Counted from the stretch's first letter, positions 8,300 through 16,763 are shown. The stretch is DNA of 28,320 nt from Victivallis vadensis (GCA_020718525.1 DYRX01000007.1:3128-31447), one strand, 5' to 3'. Made by a program: numbers and translations. The notes: generated from the sequence alone by a model not told the origin.

Positions 8300-11074
8300 T
8301 TATCTTCCAAAATCCGGCAGACCTTTTCCTTCAAGCTCTCTCACTGGAGCGCCGTCGGGATTTATCAATCTGGCTGTTACGAATATCAAAAGATTTCTTT
8401 TCACACTTTTTGAGTTTTTCGAACGGGCCAGCCTGCCGACAACAGGGATTTCTCCAAGGAAAGGTATGCTGTCGTCAACCGCATCTACATTTTCTCTCAC
8501 CATTCCGCCCAGCACAATGGTTTCTCCGTCATAGACTTTAACGGTTGTGAGAGCGTCTCGTCTGGCAATTTCCGGCATTTTCAAGTTAAAGTTTGCACTT
8601 GAGCCCTGAACACCAATCACGAGAGTATAGAAATTGTCAGTCCAACCGGACAATTCAACAACTTGAGGATTCAACTGCAAGGTGATAGTGTAATTGTTAG
8701 GGCTGACTGTCGGAGTACAGATAAGGATTACGCCAACGTCGGTTGCTTCACCCAAATCCGGTTCAGGAGGCGTAATCTGAAAAATTCCGTTTGTAACTGC
8801 GACGGATGGCTCTGTCCAAGAAGTGGGGTAGTATTCCTCTCTGACCATGCGGATCATCGCTTCCTGACCGCTTGTCGCTATAACTTTCGGTGCAGAAAGA
8901 ACCTCCGCCCTACTGCTCTGATCAAGGGCGTGCAGCATCATGGTGAGGTGCATATTTTTTCTCGGTCCAAAACCAGGGAAGACAAGATTGTTGACAAGCC
9001 TGTCGTTGACGGCTCCATCAACGGGACTTATGACACCGCTCATGTTTGTGCCGAGAGGTCTAGTTGTCGAGGCATTTGGGAGAACCTGCCACCACGAACT
9101 GTTGTCGCCCGGATTTGTCTGGCTGACATCCTTGCTGAAAATCCACTCGAAACTAAGGTCTTCAAGGTCATTCTGCGTGATTTCGACGAATTTCGATTCG
9201 ATGAGGACAAGCGGGGTTTCAATGTCTAGTTCCCGGAGAAGATTTTCAAGTCTGCGAAGGTTTTCAGGCGTGTTGGTAACGGTAAGCTTGCTGGAGATTC
9301 TATTGTAGGCGATTGAGGAGCCTTCCGGGAAGGGAACACCGCGTTCGGAGAAGTAAGCTATAAGGGCATCGGACGTGACAGAACGTCTAGTGCCAGCCGC
9401 CGCCTGATCTCCGCCATCGCCAATAAGTCCGTCTTCCAAACTGAAGAAGTCTTCATTAGCGAGCAGATTATTTTTCTCTTCGTCGTTCCCCGCCTCCTGA
9501 GGCGCGATCGAGCTGATCAGTTTTGCACGGGCCTTGAAGAATCTAGTCTCCATTGTGTTTGTTATTTCATTGCTGACAATCACCGCGTGCTGTTCCACCT
9601 TGTACTTGAGTCCGCAGTTGAGGCATATGTAGCGTATGAGCTCGCCAATTGGAATATTGTCAAAGTTCATCGTTATCTTCGGAATCGAGTTCATAATTTC
9701 CGGCTTGATGGGAAGCATTATGTTGATGCCAACTTTTGAAGGATCTATTTCGCGGCTTTTTATAATTAGCCAGTTGACAACCGATGAAATCGGTGCGTCA
9801 TCGAAGTCCATATGATCCACAACGAGCTGGTTCAATTTTTCATAAAGCTCCGTGTTGGATGACTTGGAGACGGAGGTGTCCAGCTCAGGCTTGATTGCCG
9901 GAGATTTCATTACAGGCTCATTCCATTTCCAACGTGTTTCGGTCAATCTTTCCAATGTGCTGTTGTATGCACGAAGCTTGCCAATTTGGAATAGTTTCTG
10001 GTAAAGATTGCCCAGCATTGACATAGCCTTTAGATTGTAGGGATCGCGTGCAATGATTTTTTCAAGCGCATTTCTGGCCAAGATATATTCCTCGTTGTCG
10101 AGTAGAATCTGCGCCTGCTTGAGACTTACGTCCATTTCATACTGGCGAACCGGTCTTTCCGGATCCATGTTGAAAAGTGGTTTTTCGGGATCTGTGTGCT
10201 CTAGATCTGTGATCTTCTTAAATTCGGCAGACTCAATTTTGTCATTGCAGGACTCTATCAGACCGTTGAGCCTGTCAGCCGTGCTGGGATTTTCCTGTAT
10301 TGCCTCGCGCAGAACAGTCTTCACTCTTTCATACTTCAGCTTCACTGCGTCATAGTATGCATCAGGATTGCTGTCCTTCATTTTCGGATCTGGATTCTTT
10401 TCTGATGCGATGCCGAGGGCGACATCCTTGATTCTTACACTGAGCTTGACTTTCGCATGAGCAATTGCGCGGTCAACTTTGCTCTTAAGGATGTCCGACG
10501 GAGGTCCAGAAAGCTTTTCAATTTCATTGTCAAATTTCTTTTTTGCATCCTCCAGTATTTTTTGCGCCTCGTCAAATTTGCCATCGTCGGCAAGGGCATA
10601 GGCTTTGTCTAGAACTTCCCCGGAAAGAATTGGAGCCATTGAATCGCGTATTGCCGCAAGATCCTTGTCCCTCTGCATGGATTCGAGGTCAGACACCAAG
10701 ACGGGGTTCGAGTCAATTTGCTTCTTCGAGTCAACAATTAGACCATTTAAATCGTTGGCAAAGGCAGGATTGAGACCTATGGCATCCTCCGCCTTCATTA
10801 TCGCTATATCAAACTTTTTTTCCTTGAAGTAGGTATGTGCGCTGTTCTTCAGATCTTCTGCTTTCTTCATGTCTTCGGCAGAGATCGAGCTTAGGACAGG
10901 CGGAACAGAAGTCTTTTCTTGCACTGTATCCTGTTTGTCCTCAAATGGAACTGGTGTATCTGCAGTCTCTATTGCCGCCTCGTCTGATGCCTGAGCCATC
11001 AGAGAGTTAAGAGATATTTGGAATGAGAGAAGCGACAACACGGCTAAGACTAGCTTCAAGTTCTTTGCTATCAT
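8300..11074 (-). CDS. TPR-secretin, PilQ/GspD-like (Amuc_1098-like, first copy)
   Basis: A 924-residue paralogue of the next gene in the operon. It has a signal peptide (cleavage near MAQA/SD), then a longer helical TPR-like region to about residue 370 that contains two related segments, each with NP-x6-LNGLI (near residues 102 and 262). The secretin N-type domains follow (DHMDFDDAPISSVVNWLI near 420; DNIPIGELIRYICLNCG near 471; LTVTNTPENLRRLENLLREL near 597). The secretin domain ends in IPFLGEIPVVGRLA and RNLLIFVTARLI, then a tail ending GLPDFGR. It is expected to form an outer-membrane ring. I use the ATG at 11074, with AGAGG 7 bases upstream, rather than the TTG two codons earlier, which overlaps that site. 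It starts 43 bases after the Amuc_1099-like gene. Confidence 0.93.
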   Translation of the reverse strand: MIAKNLKLVLAVLSLLSFQISLNSLMAQASDEAAIETADTPVPFEDKQDTVQEKTSVPPVLSSISAEDMKKAEDLKNSAHTYFKEKKFDIAIMKAEDAIGLNPAFANDLNGLIVDSKKQIDSNPVLVSDLESMQRDKDLAAIRDSMAPILSGEVLDKAYALADDGKFDEAQKILEDAKKKFDNEIEKLSGPPSDILKSKVDRAIAHAKVKLSVRIKDVALGIASEKNPDPKMKDSNPDAYYDAVKLKYERVKTVLREAIQENPSTADRLNGLIESCNDKIESAEFKKITDLEHTDPEKPLFNMDPERPVRQYEMDVSLKQAQILLDNEEYILARNALEKIIARDPYNLKAMSMLGNLYQKLFQIGKLRAYNSTLERLTETRWKWNEPVMKSPAIKPELDTSVSKSSNTELYEKLNQLVVDHMDFDDAPISSVVNWLIIKSREIDPSKVGINIMLPIKPEIMNSIPKITMNFDNIPIGELIRYICLNCGLKYKVEQHAVIVSNEITNTMETRFFKARAKLISSIAPQEAGNDEEKNNLLANEDFFSLEDGLIGDGGDQAAAGTRRSVTSDALIAYFSERGVPFPEGSSIAYNRISSKLTVTNTPENLRRLENLLRELDIETPLVLIESKFVEITQNDLEDLSFEWIFSKDVSQTNPGDNSSWWQVLPNASTTRPLGTNMSGVISPVDGAVNDRLVNNLVFPGFGPRKNMHLTMMLHALDQSSRAEVLSAPKVIATSGQEAMIRMVREEYYPTSWTEPSVAVTNGIFQITPPEPDLGEATDVGVILICTPTVSPNNYTITLQLNPQVVELSGWTDNFYTLVIGVQGSSANFNLKMPEIARRDALTTVKVYDGETIVLGGMVRENVDAVDDSIPFLGEIPVVGRLARSKNSKSVKRNLLIFVTARLINPDGAPVRELEGKGLPDFGR

Positions 11075-11081
11075 TGACAAA

Positions 11082-11086
11082 CCTCT
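11082..11086 (-). promoter_or_regulatory. Shine-Dalgarno site that fixes the first secretin start
   Basis: Minus-strand AGAGG, 7 bases before ATG 11074. The in-frame TTG at 11080 would be only one base from it, so that start is unlikely. Confidence 0.55.
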
Positions 11087-11117
11087 GTTTATTGCTTGAA
11101 AATATCCTTAATTTCTG

Positions 11118-12296
11118 CTATGGGACCAATTCAAAATGAGCTTCCGGTTCAGGCGCGGCATTTGTAGGAGATGCCTCTCGCTTGGAATGCTTAGAATATT
11201 CGCAGTCCGGACCAAGCTGATAGTCTTTCCCGCTCTTCTTGTCCTTGAGAAGAACCTGCTTAGTGTTTGCGTCGGACTTTAACACTGTCATATTGGTAGT
11301 TTCGCCGCCAAAGGATACAAGCGAGAAAGTTGCACCGCTCATTGTCTGATATTCCTTTCCGTCGGAGAAATCGCAAAGAGTTATCTTGTCTTTGTTCTCA
11401 TAGACAGGAGAATTCAATTTGACATTGATGGGATCGCCACCTTCGCTTTGTATTACAATTTCAGACTGATCTTCGGTCACTTCTGCCTTTAGCTTAGGAT
11501 CAATTTTATTGACTGTTTTAGGAACGATGTCTATTATTTTAAATTTGGTTTTATTGATGTCAAAGCTCTCGTTAAGCTTGAAAAACTTCAGATCCATCTT
11601 TTTCTTGCCGGTCAATTTCACGTTGGCTTGAATCTCCCATTTTTCCTTTTCATCTCCCTTGTGGATGACTTTAACGAGTTCGAAATCGAGCGGCTTGCGG
11701 GAGATTTCCTTGACGTAGATGCGATCCATGATATCGGGTCTTGAAGCGGGATCATTGAGAGCCGTGCCTTTTTTATACTCGTAGATGTTGCTGAATCCAT
11801 CTTTATCCAAGTCCTCGTAGGCATCATCCGGATTGGATGGATTCATGCCGAGCTTGCTTTCCAATTCGTCGGGAATCATATCTTTATCCCTATCAAGATC
11901 AATTGGAGTGATTTGGATGGCACCAGGCTTGTCAAGCTTTGCTCCGCAAATCGGACATTTCTCTTCATAGAATGCGGCGAGAGGGATGATTTTGGTGCAA
12001 CTTGAACAGCGCTGAGCAGGATATGTCACGAGAAAGTCCATGTAGGCGCTTGTTTCTCCTGAATTTGGTGGGATTTTAGAGAGCCAGTCGCTATCTTTGG
12101 CAAAATTTTCTGATATCTCATACAAGCCCATATTGACCCTGGGAAAGCTTGCAGGTATCACTGGGAGACGGCAGGAATTAATATTGATGTCGGTTGATTT
12201 CTTGAGTACCACTATTGCCCAGACCAACGAAAAAATGAAAACCAGAAGGAAGACGCAAAGAATAATTTTCTCGTAATGTTTTTTTATGAAGTTCAT
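11118..12296 (-). CDS. single-pass membrane protein with Zn-ribbon and Ca-loop motifs (Amuc_1099-like)
   Basis: A 392-residue protein with one N-terminal membrane segment (residues 11-32), the rest probably periplasmic. Four cysteines in CSSC (97-100) and CPIC (114-117) resemble a zinc ribbon. Two acidic loops follow: DLDRDKDMIPDE (133-144) and DLDKDGFSNIYE (162-173), in the pattern of EF-hand, dockerin or thrombospondin type-3 calcium loops. The remaining ~200 residues look like beta-rich repeats (DLKFFKLNESFDI, ATFSLVSFGG). Position between the PilO-like gene and the secretin matches Amuc_1099 in Akkermansia, whose role is unknown. The start overlaps the upstream stop as ATGA, indicating translational coupling; GGAG lies 13 bases upstream. 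Metal binding is inferred from motifs only. Confidence 0.8.
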   Translation of the reverse strand: MNFIKKHYEKIILCVFLLVFIFSLVWAIVVLKKSTDININSCRLPVIPASFPRVNMGLYEISENFAKDSDWLSKIPPNSGETSAYMDFLVTYPAQRCSSCTKIIPLAAFYEEKCPICGAKLDKPGAIQITPIDLDRDKDMIPDELESKLGMNPSNPDDAYEDLDKDGFSNIYEYKKGTALNDPASRPDIMDRIYVKEISRKPLDFELVKVIHKGDEKEKWEIQANVKLTGKKKMDLKFFKLNESFDINKTKFKIIDIVPKTVNKIDPKLKAEVTEDQSEIVIQSEGGDPINVKLNSPVYENKDKITLCDFSDGKEYQTMSGATFSLVSFGGETTNMTVLKSDANTKQVLLKDKKSGKDYQLGPDCEYSKHSKREASPTNAAPEPEAHFELVP

Positions 12297-13456
12297 TTTC
12301 TAATTTCATCTCCGATAAAAATTACATAGCTGATATCAATTTCGGCCTTGACCAAGTCGTTGTTCGAGCCTCCGAGAAGAATTCCGCTGTTCTCACTGCC
12401 ACCCGGAGCTGAGGGCTGTGGAACTGCCTTGGGATCTGGCTTGGCGGGAACCGCCGTTGTTGCTCCAATAAGCTTCTGTACCTCGTTATTCAGCTTGCTC
12501 AGCTTTATGTTTTTAATGATGTAAACTCTGTTGTCGGCATGGGCATCCAAGAGAATATTGCAAAATTCCCTGATGGATTCCATACTGCCAAGGACATCGA
12601 GCTTGTAGCTGAGATAGAGATAGTCTTTGTCAACTTCTCCTTCGAGAATTGATGTTCTTGAGAGTGTAGAGACATCGCTGATGCCGGCCTTTTTCATCCT
12701 GACGAGGAGGTCTTCAATCAACTTGTAGTTTTTAACGATGTATGGAACTTGCGATTCGAGCGCCAGCCTGTCAAAGATAATGAATGAAACCGAAGTTCCT
12801 GTGCTGATCGGCAAGCCTTTTCCTATGTCTTTGGATTTAAGGATCCCTTGAAGTCCATCGCTCATGTGACCAATGTACCTCTTGCAATTTTCGGAAGTCA
12901 TTTCCCTTGGAACTCCAATTGCGTCAAGTATGTAGTCGTCAACATCATCAAGCGGCTCAACCGATGACTCCTTCAACATTACGTCTTTGAACGCGGCTTT
13001 TGCCGTTTGCAGTTTTTCAGGATCTAGCTTTGAAAGTTCAGCGATGAATATCTGCCTGGGGAGATTGTTCTTGCGAATTTCGCGGCGGAATACATCTCTC
13101 CACCTGTTGAGCAACTGCATCTCGGACTCGCCGAGAGCCTCGGCAAACGCCTTGAAGGCGTTGCAATATGGCATGCCAAAGATCATTCGGATGGAGTCAA
13201 CCTTGGCTTTCACCTTTGATGTATCGGTCTTTATATTGTCAATATTTGCCTGAACTGGACCTGGATTGGTAGCGGAGACTCCCTGCGCCTTGTCCTGGAG
13301 CTTCTTGATATTTGAATCGAGAGTATTCTGGAATTCGCGTATTCTTCCAGACATTCCCAACGCAAAGACCAGGAGAACGCAGGACGCGAGAACCGACAAA
13401 ACAAGCGTCACTGCCAGGACAACGTTTTTTTTGAGGATTTCTAGAAAGAGTTTCAT
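12293..13456 (-). CDS. PilO-like inner-membrane protein (Amuc_1100-like)
   Basis: A 387-residue protein with an N-terminal membrane helix (about residues 11-34, VVLAVTLVLSVLASCVLLVFAL). A predicted coiled coil follows (FQNTLDSNIKKLQDKAQ and later NIDNIKTDTSKVKAKVDSI), then a mixed alpha/beta body, and a Pro/Gly-rich linker (340-365) before a last strand, AEIDISYVIFIGDE. This is the layout of PilO-type partners of PilN. Gene order identifies it as the counterpart of Akkermansia Amuc_1100. The start is 6 bases past the pilM stop, with AGG overlapping that stop, and its own stop overlaps the next start (ATGA). Expected site: inner membrane with a periplasmic body, although Amuc_1100 itself has been reported in outer-membrane and pilus fractions. 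Sequence similarity to Amuc_1100 was not computed. Confidence 0.8.
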   Translation of the reverse strand: MKLFLEILKKNVVLAVTLVLSVLASCVLLVFALGMSGRIREFQNTLDSNIKKLQDKAQGVSATNPGPVQANIDNIKTDTSKVKAKVDSIRMIFGMPYCNAFKAFAEALGESEMQLLNRWRDVFRREIRKNNLPRQIFIAELSKLDPEKLQTAKAAFKDVMLKESSVEPLDDVDDYILDAIGVPREMTSENCKRYIGHMSDGLQGILKSKDIGKGLPISTGTSVSFIIFDRLALESQVPYIVKNYKLIEDLLVRMKKAGISDVSTLSRTSILEGEVDKDYLYLSYKLDVLGSMESIREFCNILLDAHADNRVYIIKNIKLSKLNNEVQKLIGATTAVPAKPDPKAVPQPSAPGGSENSGILLGGSNNDLVKAEIDISYVIFIGDEIRK

Positions 13457-13462
13457 CTGTGC

Positions 13463-15235
13463 CTATAGGTTGCTTATCGGAGTTTTCAATTTAGCCTCTA
13501 TCACGAAGGATGTAAGGTTGTCAGACGGATTCTTGGTTGGCTTGTCGTCGAATTCCAAGGGATTGACATCTTTGCCTTCGTTTGAAAAAACAGGGGACTT
13601 GAGAATATTGTCTTTGAGCTTCTGCTCGAGAGCTTCGTTCTGTCCCAAACTGAGGAAATAGCCCTTCATCACTACCCAGCTCAGCTCCGCCGGCGCTGAT
13701 TGGACTGGAGTCGGTCCCTTGCTCTTTTTCTTGAACGGCATAAAAGCCTTGCTGGCGCCAGGAGCTGGTTCTGCCTCTGTTGCACTAGCTGTTGACATGG
13801 ACGCGGACTTGAGTTCAACGCTCGTGAGCCACATGTTTTCCGGGATGACAGTCTGAATCTCCATGAAGAGATCAATCCATTTCTTCCTTGAGTCAAGAAT
13901 ATTTTGAGCTGTGTTGTACTGGGAGATCACTGCGTCAAGCCTGCCTTTTTCGCCTCTTACCTCAGTGCTGAGCTTCTCCACTTTTTCAACTTCTCTCGTT
14001 GACATCTCGGCTTTTTTCTTGTCAATCTGCTCTGTCTGCATGAAAGCCAGGAAAATCAGAGAAAGGCAAAGAAGCAGTGATGCCGCAGATGCATAGAAAT
14101 ACGGTGCCTTGTGCTTGACTTCCTGAAGTTTTTTTATCTTTTGAGGGACAAGAGAAATTTCGATAGGACAGCTTGTCGCCTTTCTGAGTCCGAGTCCAAT
14201 GACTTCCGAAAACATGTGGGCGACTTCTGCAAGCTCTTCTCTGTTGATGTTAGGCGAAAGCGATATAACCTGGAATGGATTGAAGTATTCCGTCTGGATC
14301 TTGAGCTTGTCGGTGAAGAATTTTGGAGTGAACGCCATGACGGAGCTTCCGCCGGAGAGGCAGAGTTTGACAGGCTTGTTGCCTTTCTGCTGGGAGCGAT
14401 AGACGTTTATGGATCTGTTGATTTCCCCATGAAGCCTTGTCATTACGTTTCTTACGATCTTTGAGATTGTTGCGGCAACCTCGGAGTCGGGCTCCTCGTA
14501 CGCACCGCCAAGAGCGACGAATCCGTGCTTGCGCTTCAGCTCTTCAGCGTCGTTGAATGGAATTCCAAATTCCTTGCTGATCTGCTGTGTGATGGAGTGT
14601 CCGGCAATCGGAATAGTTCTTACGAAGAATCTTCCACTGTCAACGAAGACAAGACTGGAGCATCGGGAGCCGACATTGAGCAACATGACGCATTCGCTTC
14701 CGCCTATCTCGTTCGCCCTGGCGGCGTTGTAGCATGCGGCGGGCGCGACATCAATGAGGGAGATCTCCATCTTGTGGGCTTCGATGGTGTTCACAATTTC
14801 TTCTATGATCGTGTCCTTGATGACGACGAACATCACTTCGATTTCGGCTTCGCCTTCGGAGCTACCGATGAGCTGATAGTCCCATACTACCTGTTCGATG
14901 GGGAAGGGGACATTTTGCTTTGCCTCGTACTCTACGACCTGCTTGATGCGCTCCTCCTTGTCGCCTATGGGAGGGAGTTTGACGAAGCGGATGAAGGCTG
15001 ACTGTCCTGAGATGGAGACGGAGACATTCTTTGTTTTGAACTGATTTTCTGTAAGGGCGGCATCAAGGGCGTTTTTAAGCGCACCAGAGAGCTCTTCCTC
15101 CTTCAGATCACCCCCGTATTCCTTGAAGGCGAACTTTTCGAGGACAACTCCGCCAGACTGCGGGTAGCTGAATTCCGCAATCTTGAGGCTGTCTGCACCT
15201 ATGTCTATCGCAAGGGATGTTGGAATTTTGGACAT
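13463..15235 (-). CDS. pilM: PilM-PilN fusion protein (Amuc_1101-like)
   Basis: A 590-residue protein. Residues 1-350 are an actin-like PilM/FtsA-type ATPase: a phosphate loop LAIDIGADSLKIAEF (8-22), the PilM-typical EERIKQVVEYEAKQNVPFP (94-112), an LLNVGSRCSSLVFVDSG loop (185-201) and an LCLSGGSSVM adenosine-site segment (291-300). Residues 360-364, ISLVP, resemble the INLLP peptide by which free PilN docks onto PilM. Then come a membrane helix (378-399), a coiled coil (401-450) and a PilN-like periplasmic domain to the end (ALEQKLKDNILKSPVF near 535). Typical PilM is about 350 residues, so this reads as PilM and PilN joined in one chain. It starts 7 bases after the Amuc_1102-like gene; GGGAG is 11 bases upstream. 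Confidence 0.9.
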   Translation of the reverse strand: MSKIPTSLAIDIGADSLKIAEFSYPQSGGVVLEKFAFKEYGGDLKEEELSGALKNALDAALTENQFKTKNVSVSISGQSAFIRFVKLPPIGDKEERIKQVVEYEAKQNVPFPIEQVVWDYQLIGSSEGEAEIEVMFVVIKDTIIEEIVNTIEAHKMEISLIDVAPAACYNAARANEIGGSECVMLLNVGSRCSSLVFVDSGRFFVRTIPIAGHSITQQISKEFGIPFNDAEELKRKHGFVALGGAYEEPDSEVAATISKIVRNVMTRLHGEINRSINVYRSQQKGNKPVKLCLSGGSSVMAFTPKFFTDKLKIQTEYFNPFQVISLSPNINREELAEVAHMFSEVIGLGLRKATSCPIEISLVPQKIKKLQEVKHKAPYFYASAASLLLCLSLIFLAFMQTEQIDKKKAEMSTREVEKVEKLSTEVRGEKGRLDAVISQYNTAQNILDSRKKWIDLFMEIQTVIPENMWLTSVELKSASMSTASATEAEPAPGASKAFMPFKKKSKGPTPVQSAPAELSWVVMKGYFLSLGQNEALEQKLKDNILKSPVFSNEGKDVNPLEFDDKPTKNPSDNLTSFVIEAKLKTPISNL

Positions 15236-15242
15236 GCCGAAA

Positions 15243-15893
15243 CTATCTCCCGGAGTCTACTTTAATGAGTTCATAGTAGTCGCAGTTGAGTATCGCCCAA
15301 GGCGTCTTGTCTCTTCCGAATATGCTGTTTTCTACGCGGATTATTTTGGGGTCTCTTGTCGCTTTCAGGAAAAGCTCCGCCACATCTCTTGCCTTCTTGG
15401 ACGGATGAAATGCCCCACCGATCGTTGCCCCATTCAGCTCTATGCTGAGCTTGATATGGATATCTTTTGCGAAGGAGGCTGTAGTCTTTATCTCTGGAGA
15501 ATACCTCTGGATGAATCTGGGATGGACATATGCCGCGTCATGGTGCTCCTTGCCATCGAGCGGAATTGACCAGAAGGTCGTCCGCCCGGAAAGGTGAGTG
15601 ACCTCCTTGTCCATTCCCGGCAGAAGTATTTCATACTTGAAAGTGACATCGTCCAGCCATTCCGGCCTTTTGTTGGAGCCTTTGCCTGCGCTTTTGTCGG
15701 CAGTCTTGTAGGCAACATCGATCTGCAACCACCAGTCGAGCTTGGACGTGAGCAGATTGGTCACGTTAGCGGCGTTAATCTGGGGAGTATTGACGAAACT
15801 GCACTGTATGGTTATGTCCCTGAAAAGCTGTTCCTGCGAGGAAAGCGTCTGAATCATGGACAGCAAAATCCCGACTGCTAGCATGAACCTCAT
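15243..15893 (-). CDS. exported protein, Amuc_1102-like, first gene of the pilus operon
   Basis: A 216-residue exported protein. The ATG at 15893 has AGGAG 7 bases upstream and begins a signal peptide (MRFMLAVGILLSMIQTLSS/QE). The mature part has strand-rich segments (DITIQCSFVN, WWLQIDVAYKT, VTFKYEILLPGMD, IHIKLSIELNGATIGG), suggesting an immunoglobulin-like beta sandwich. It ends with IFGRDKTPWAILNCDYYELI. I recognise it mainly by place: it sits next to pilM as Amuc_1102 does in Akkermansia. It might be a periplasmic accessory to the secretin, in the role PilP has elsewhere, but no PilP-type Pro-rich linker or lipobox is visible. A longer form from 15941 would start inside the promoter and hide the signal peptide. 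Confidence 0.8.
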   Translation of the reverse strand: MRFMLAVGILLSMIQTLSSQEQLFRDITIQCSFVNTPQINAANVTNLLTSKLDWWLQIDVAYKTADKSAGKGSNKRPEWLDDVTFKYEILLPGMDKEVTHLSGRTTFWSIPLDGKEHHDAAYVHPRFIQRYSPEIKTTASFAKDIHIKLSIELNGATIGGAFHPSKKARDVAELFLKATRDPKIIRVENSIFGRDKTPWAILNCDYYELIKVDSGR

Positions 15894-15900
15894 TGCAGAT

Positions 15901-15905
15901 CTCCT
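15901..15905 (-). promoter_or_regulatory. Shine-Dalgarno site that fixes the Amuc_1102-like start
   Basis: Minus-strand AGGAG, 7 bases before the ATG at 15893. It rules in favour of this start over the longer in-frame one at 15941. Confidence 0.6.
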
Positions 15906-15931
15906 ATGTTTTCTGAAAAATAAGCTCGAAA

Positions 15932-15960
15932 ATAATAGCATTGGACTCTATCTTCTGCAA
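15932..15960 (-). promoter_or_regulatory. candidate promoter of the pilus operon
   Basis: Minus strand: TTGCAG (15960-15955), 17 bases, then TATTAT (15937-15932). The -10 matches consensus at five of six positions, the -35 at three. It predicts a leader of about 30 bases with the AGGAG site inside it. It shares a ~100-base divergent gap with the glycosyltransferase gene. Confidence 0.45.
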
Positions 15961-15992
15961 GTGCGCAATGAAAAAAAAACGAAAATAATCTT

Positions 15993-16763
15993 ATGGAAAG
16001 CTCTAAACTCACTTTGAACGGCGATTTGCCTGGCCCTGAAGTCTGGCTCGCCGTCCCTGTGTACAACCATGCAGAATCTCTTGCGCCTCTCCTCGAGGAG
16101 CTAAGATATTTTCCAGTCGGCATTGTTGTCGTTGACGACGGATCCGACGAGCCAATTTCCGGGATTTTGGGTGATAAGCTCAGGGATGTTTCTCTTTTGT
16201 CTCACAAAAAACGACTTGGGAAGGGTGCGGCAATTCTTAGCGCAGTGGTCTATGCAAGGGAGTGCGGTGCAAAATTTCTGATCACAATGGATGCCGACGG
16301 ACAGCATTCTCCATCTGACATTCCCCTTTTTCTTGCGAAAATCGCGGAGCTGAAGCAGGGAAAATCGCCAATTCTCATAGGGTGGCGCGACATGGCGGGG
16401 GCTGGAGCTCCATTTCTGAGCAGGCTTGGGCTCTTTTTTTCTAATTTCATGCTTTTTCTGGAGACAGGAGTCGGCGTCTGCGACAGCCAATCTGGATTCC
16501 GAGCCTATCCCATGGGTGTCTTTGAGAAATCTGTCCCCTCAAGTAGGGGATATGAATTCGAGACCGAGATACTTGTGCTTTCTCTTCTCGACGGACGCCC
16601 CCTCGTCCATGTCCCCATTTCAGTATCCTATCCGAAGAACAGGATTTCCCATTTCCGCATTTTTTCGGATACCGCCCGCTTTTTCGTCATGCATTTGAGA
16701 CTTGCCTTCTTTTCCTGGAAAACGCGGCTTGCAAATTGCTGCGGCCGGATGGATAGTCATTAA
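15993..16763 (+). CDS. family 2 glycosyltransferase (DPM1-like)
   Basis: A 256-residue cytosolic or membrane-associated GT-A glycosyltransferase. The nucleotide-sugar fold opens with VWLAVPVYNHAESL (17-30) and VVVDDGSDE (45-53). The metal-binding DxD lies in TMDADGQHSP (98-107). The acceptor-side motifs are DSQSGFRAYP and YEFETEIL. This pattern is closest to polyprenyl-phosphate mannosyl- or glucosyltransferases of the DPM1/GtrB type, but without the C-terminal membrane helices of GtrB, so the acceptor may be a polyprenyl phosphate or a membrane lipid. Specificity cannot be read. It starts divergently from the pilus operon without a clear ribosome site, and is followed 33 bases later by the reductase gene. 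A role in pilus or surface glycosylation is conceivable from position only. Confidence 0.85.
   Translation: MESSKLTLNGDLPGPEVWLAVPVYNHAESLAPLLEELRYFPVGIVVVDDGSDEPISGILGDKLRDVSLLSHKKRLGKGAAILSAVVYARECGAKFLITMDADGQHSPSDIPLFLAKIAELKQGKSPILIGWRDMAGAGAPFLSRLGLFFSNFMLFLETGVGVCDSQSGFRAYPMGVFEKSVPSSRGYEFETEILVLSLLDGRPLVHVPISVSYPKNRISHFRIFSDTARFFVMHLRLAFFSWKTRLANCCGRMDSH

Noticed and set aside
14525..15001. Plus-strand open frame rich in Asp/Glu opposite pilM
   Set aside because: Its acidic composition mirrors PilM codons. It has no independent support, and pilM has unambiguous actin-fold motifs.
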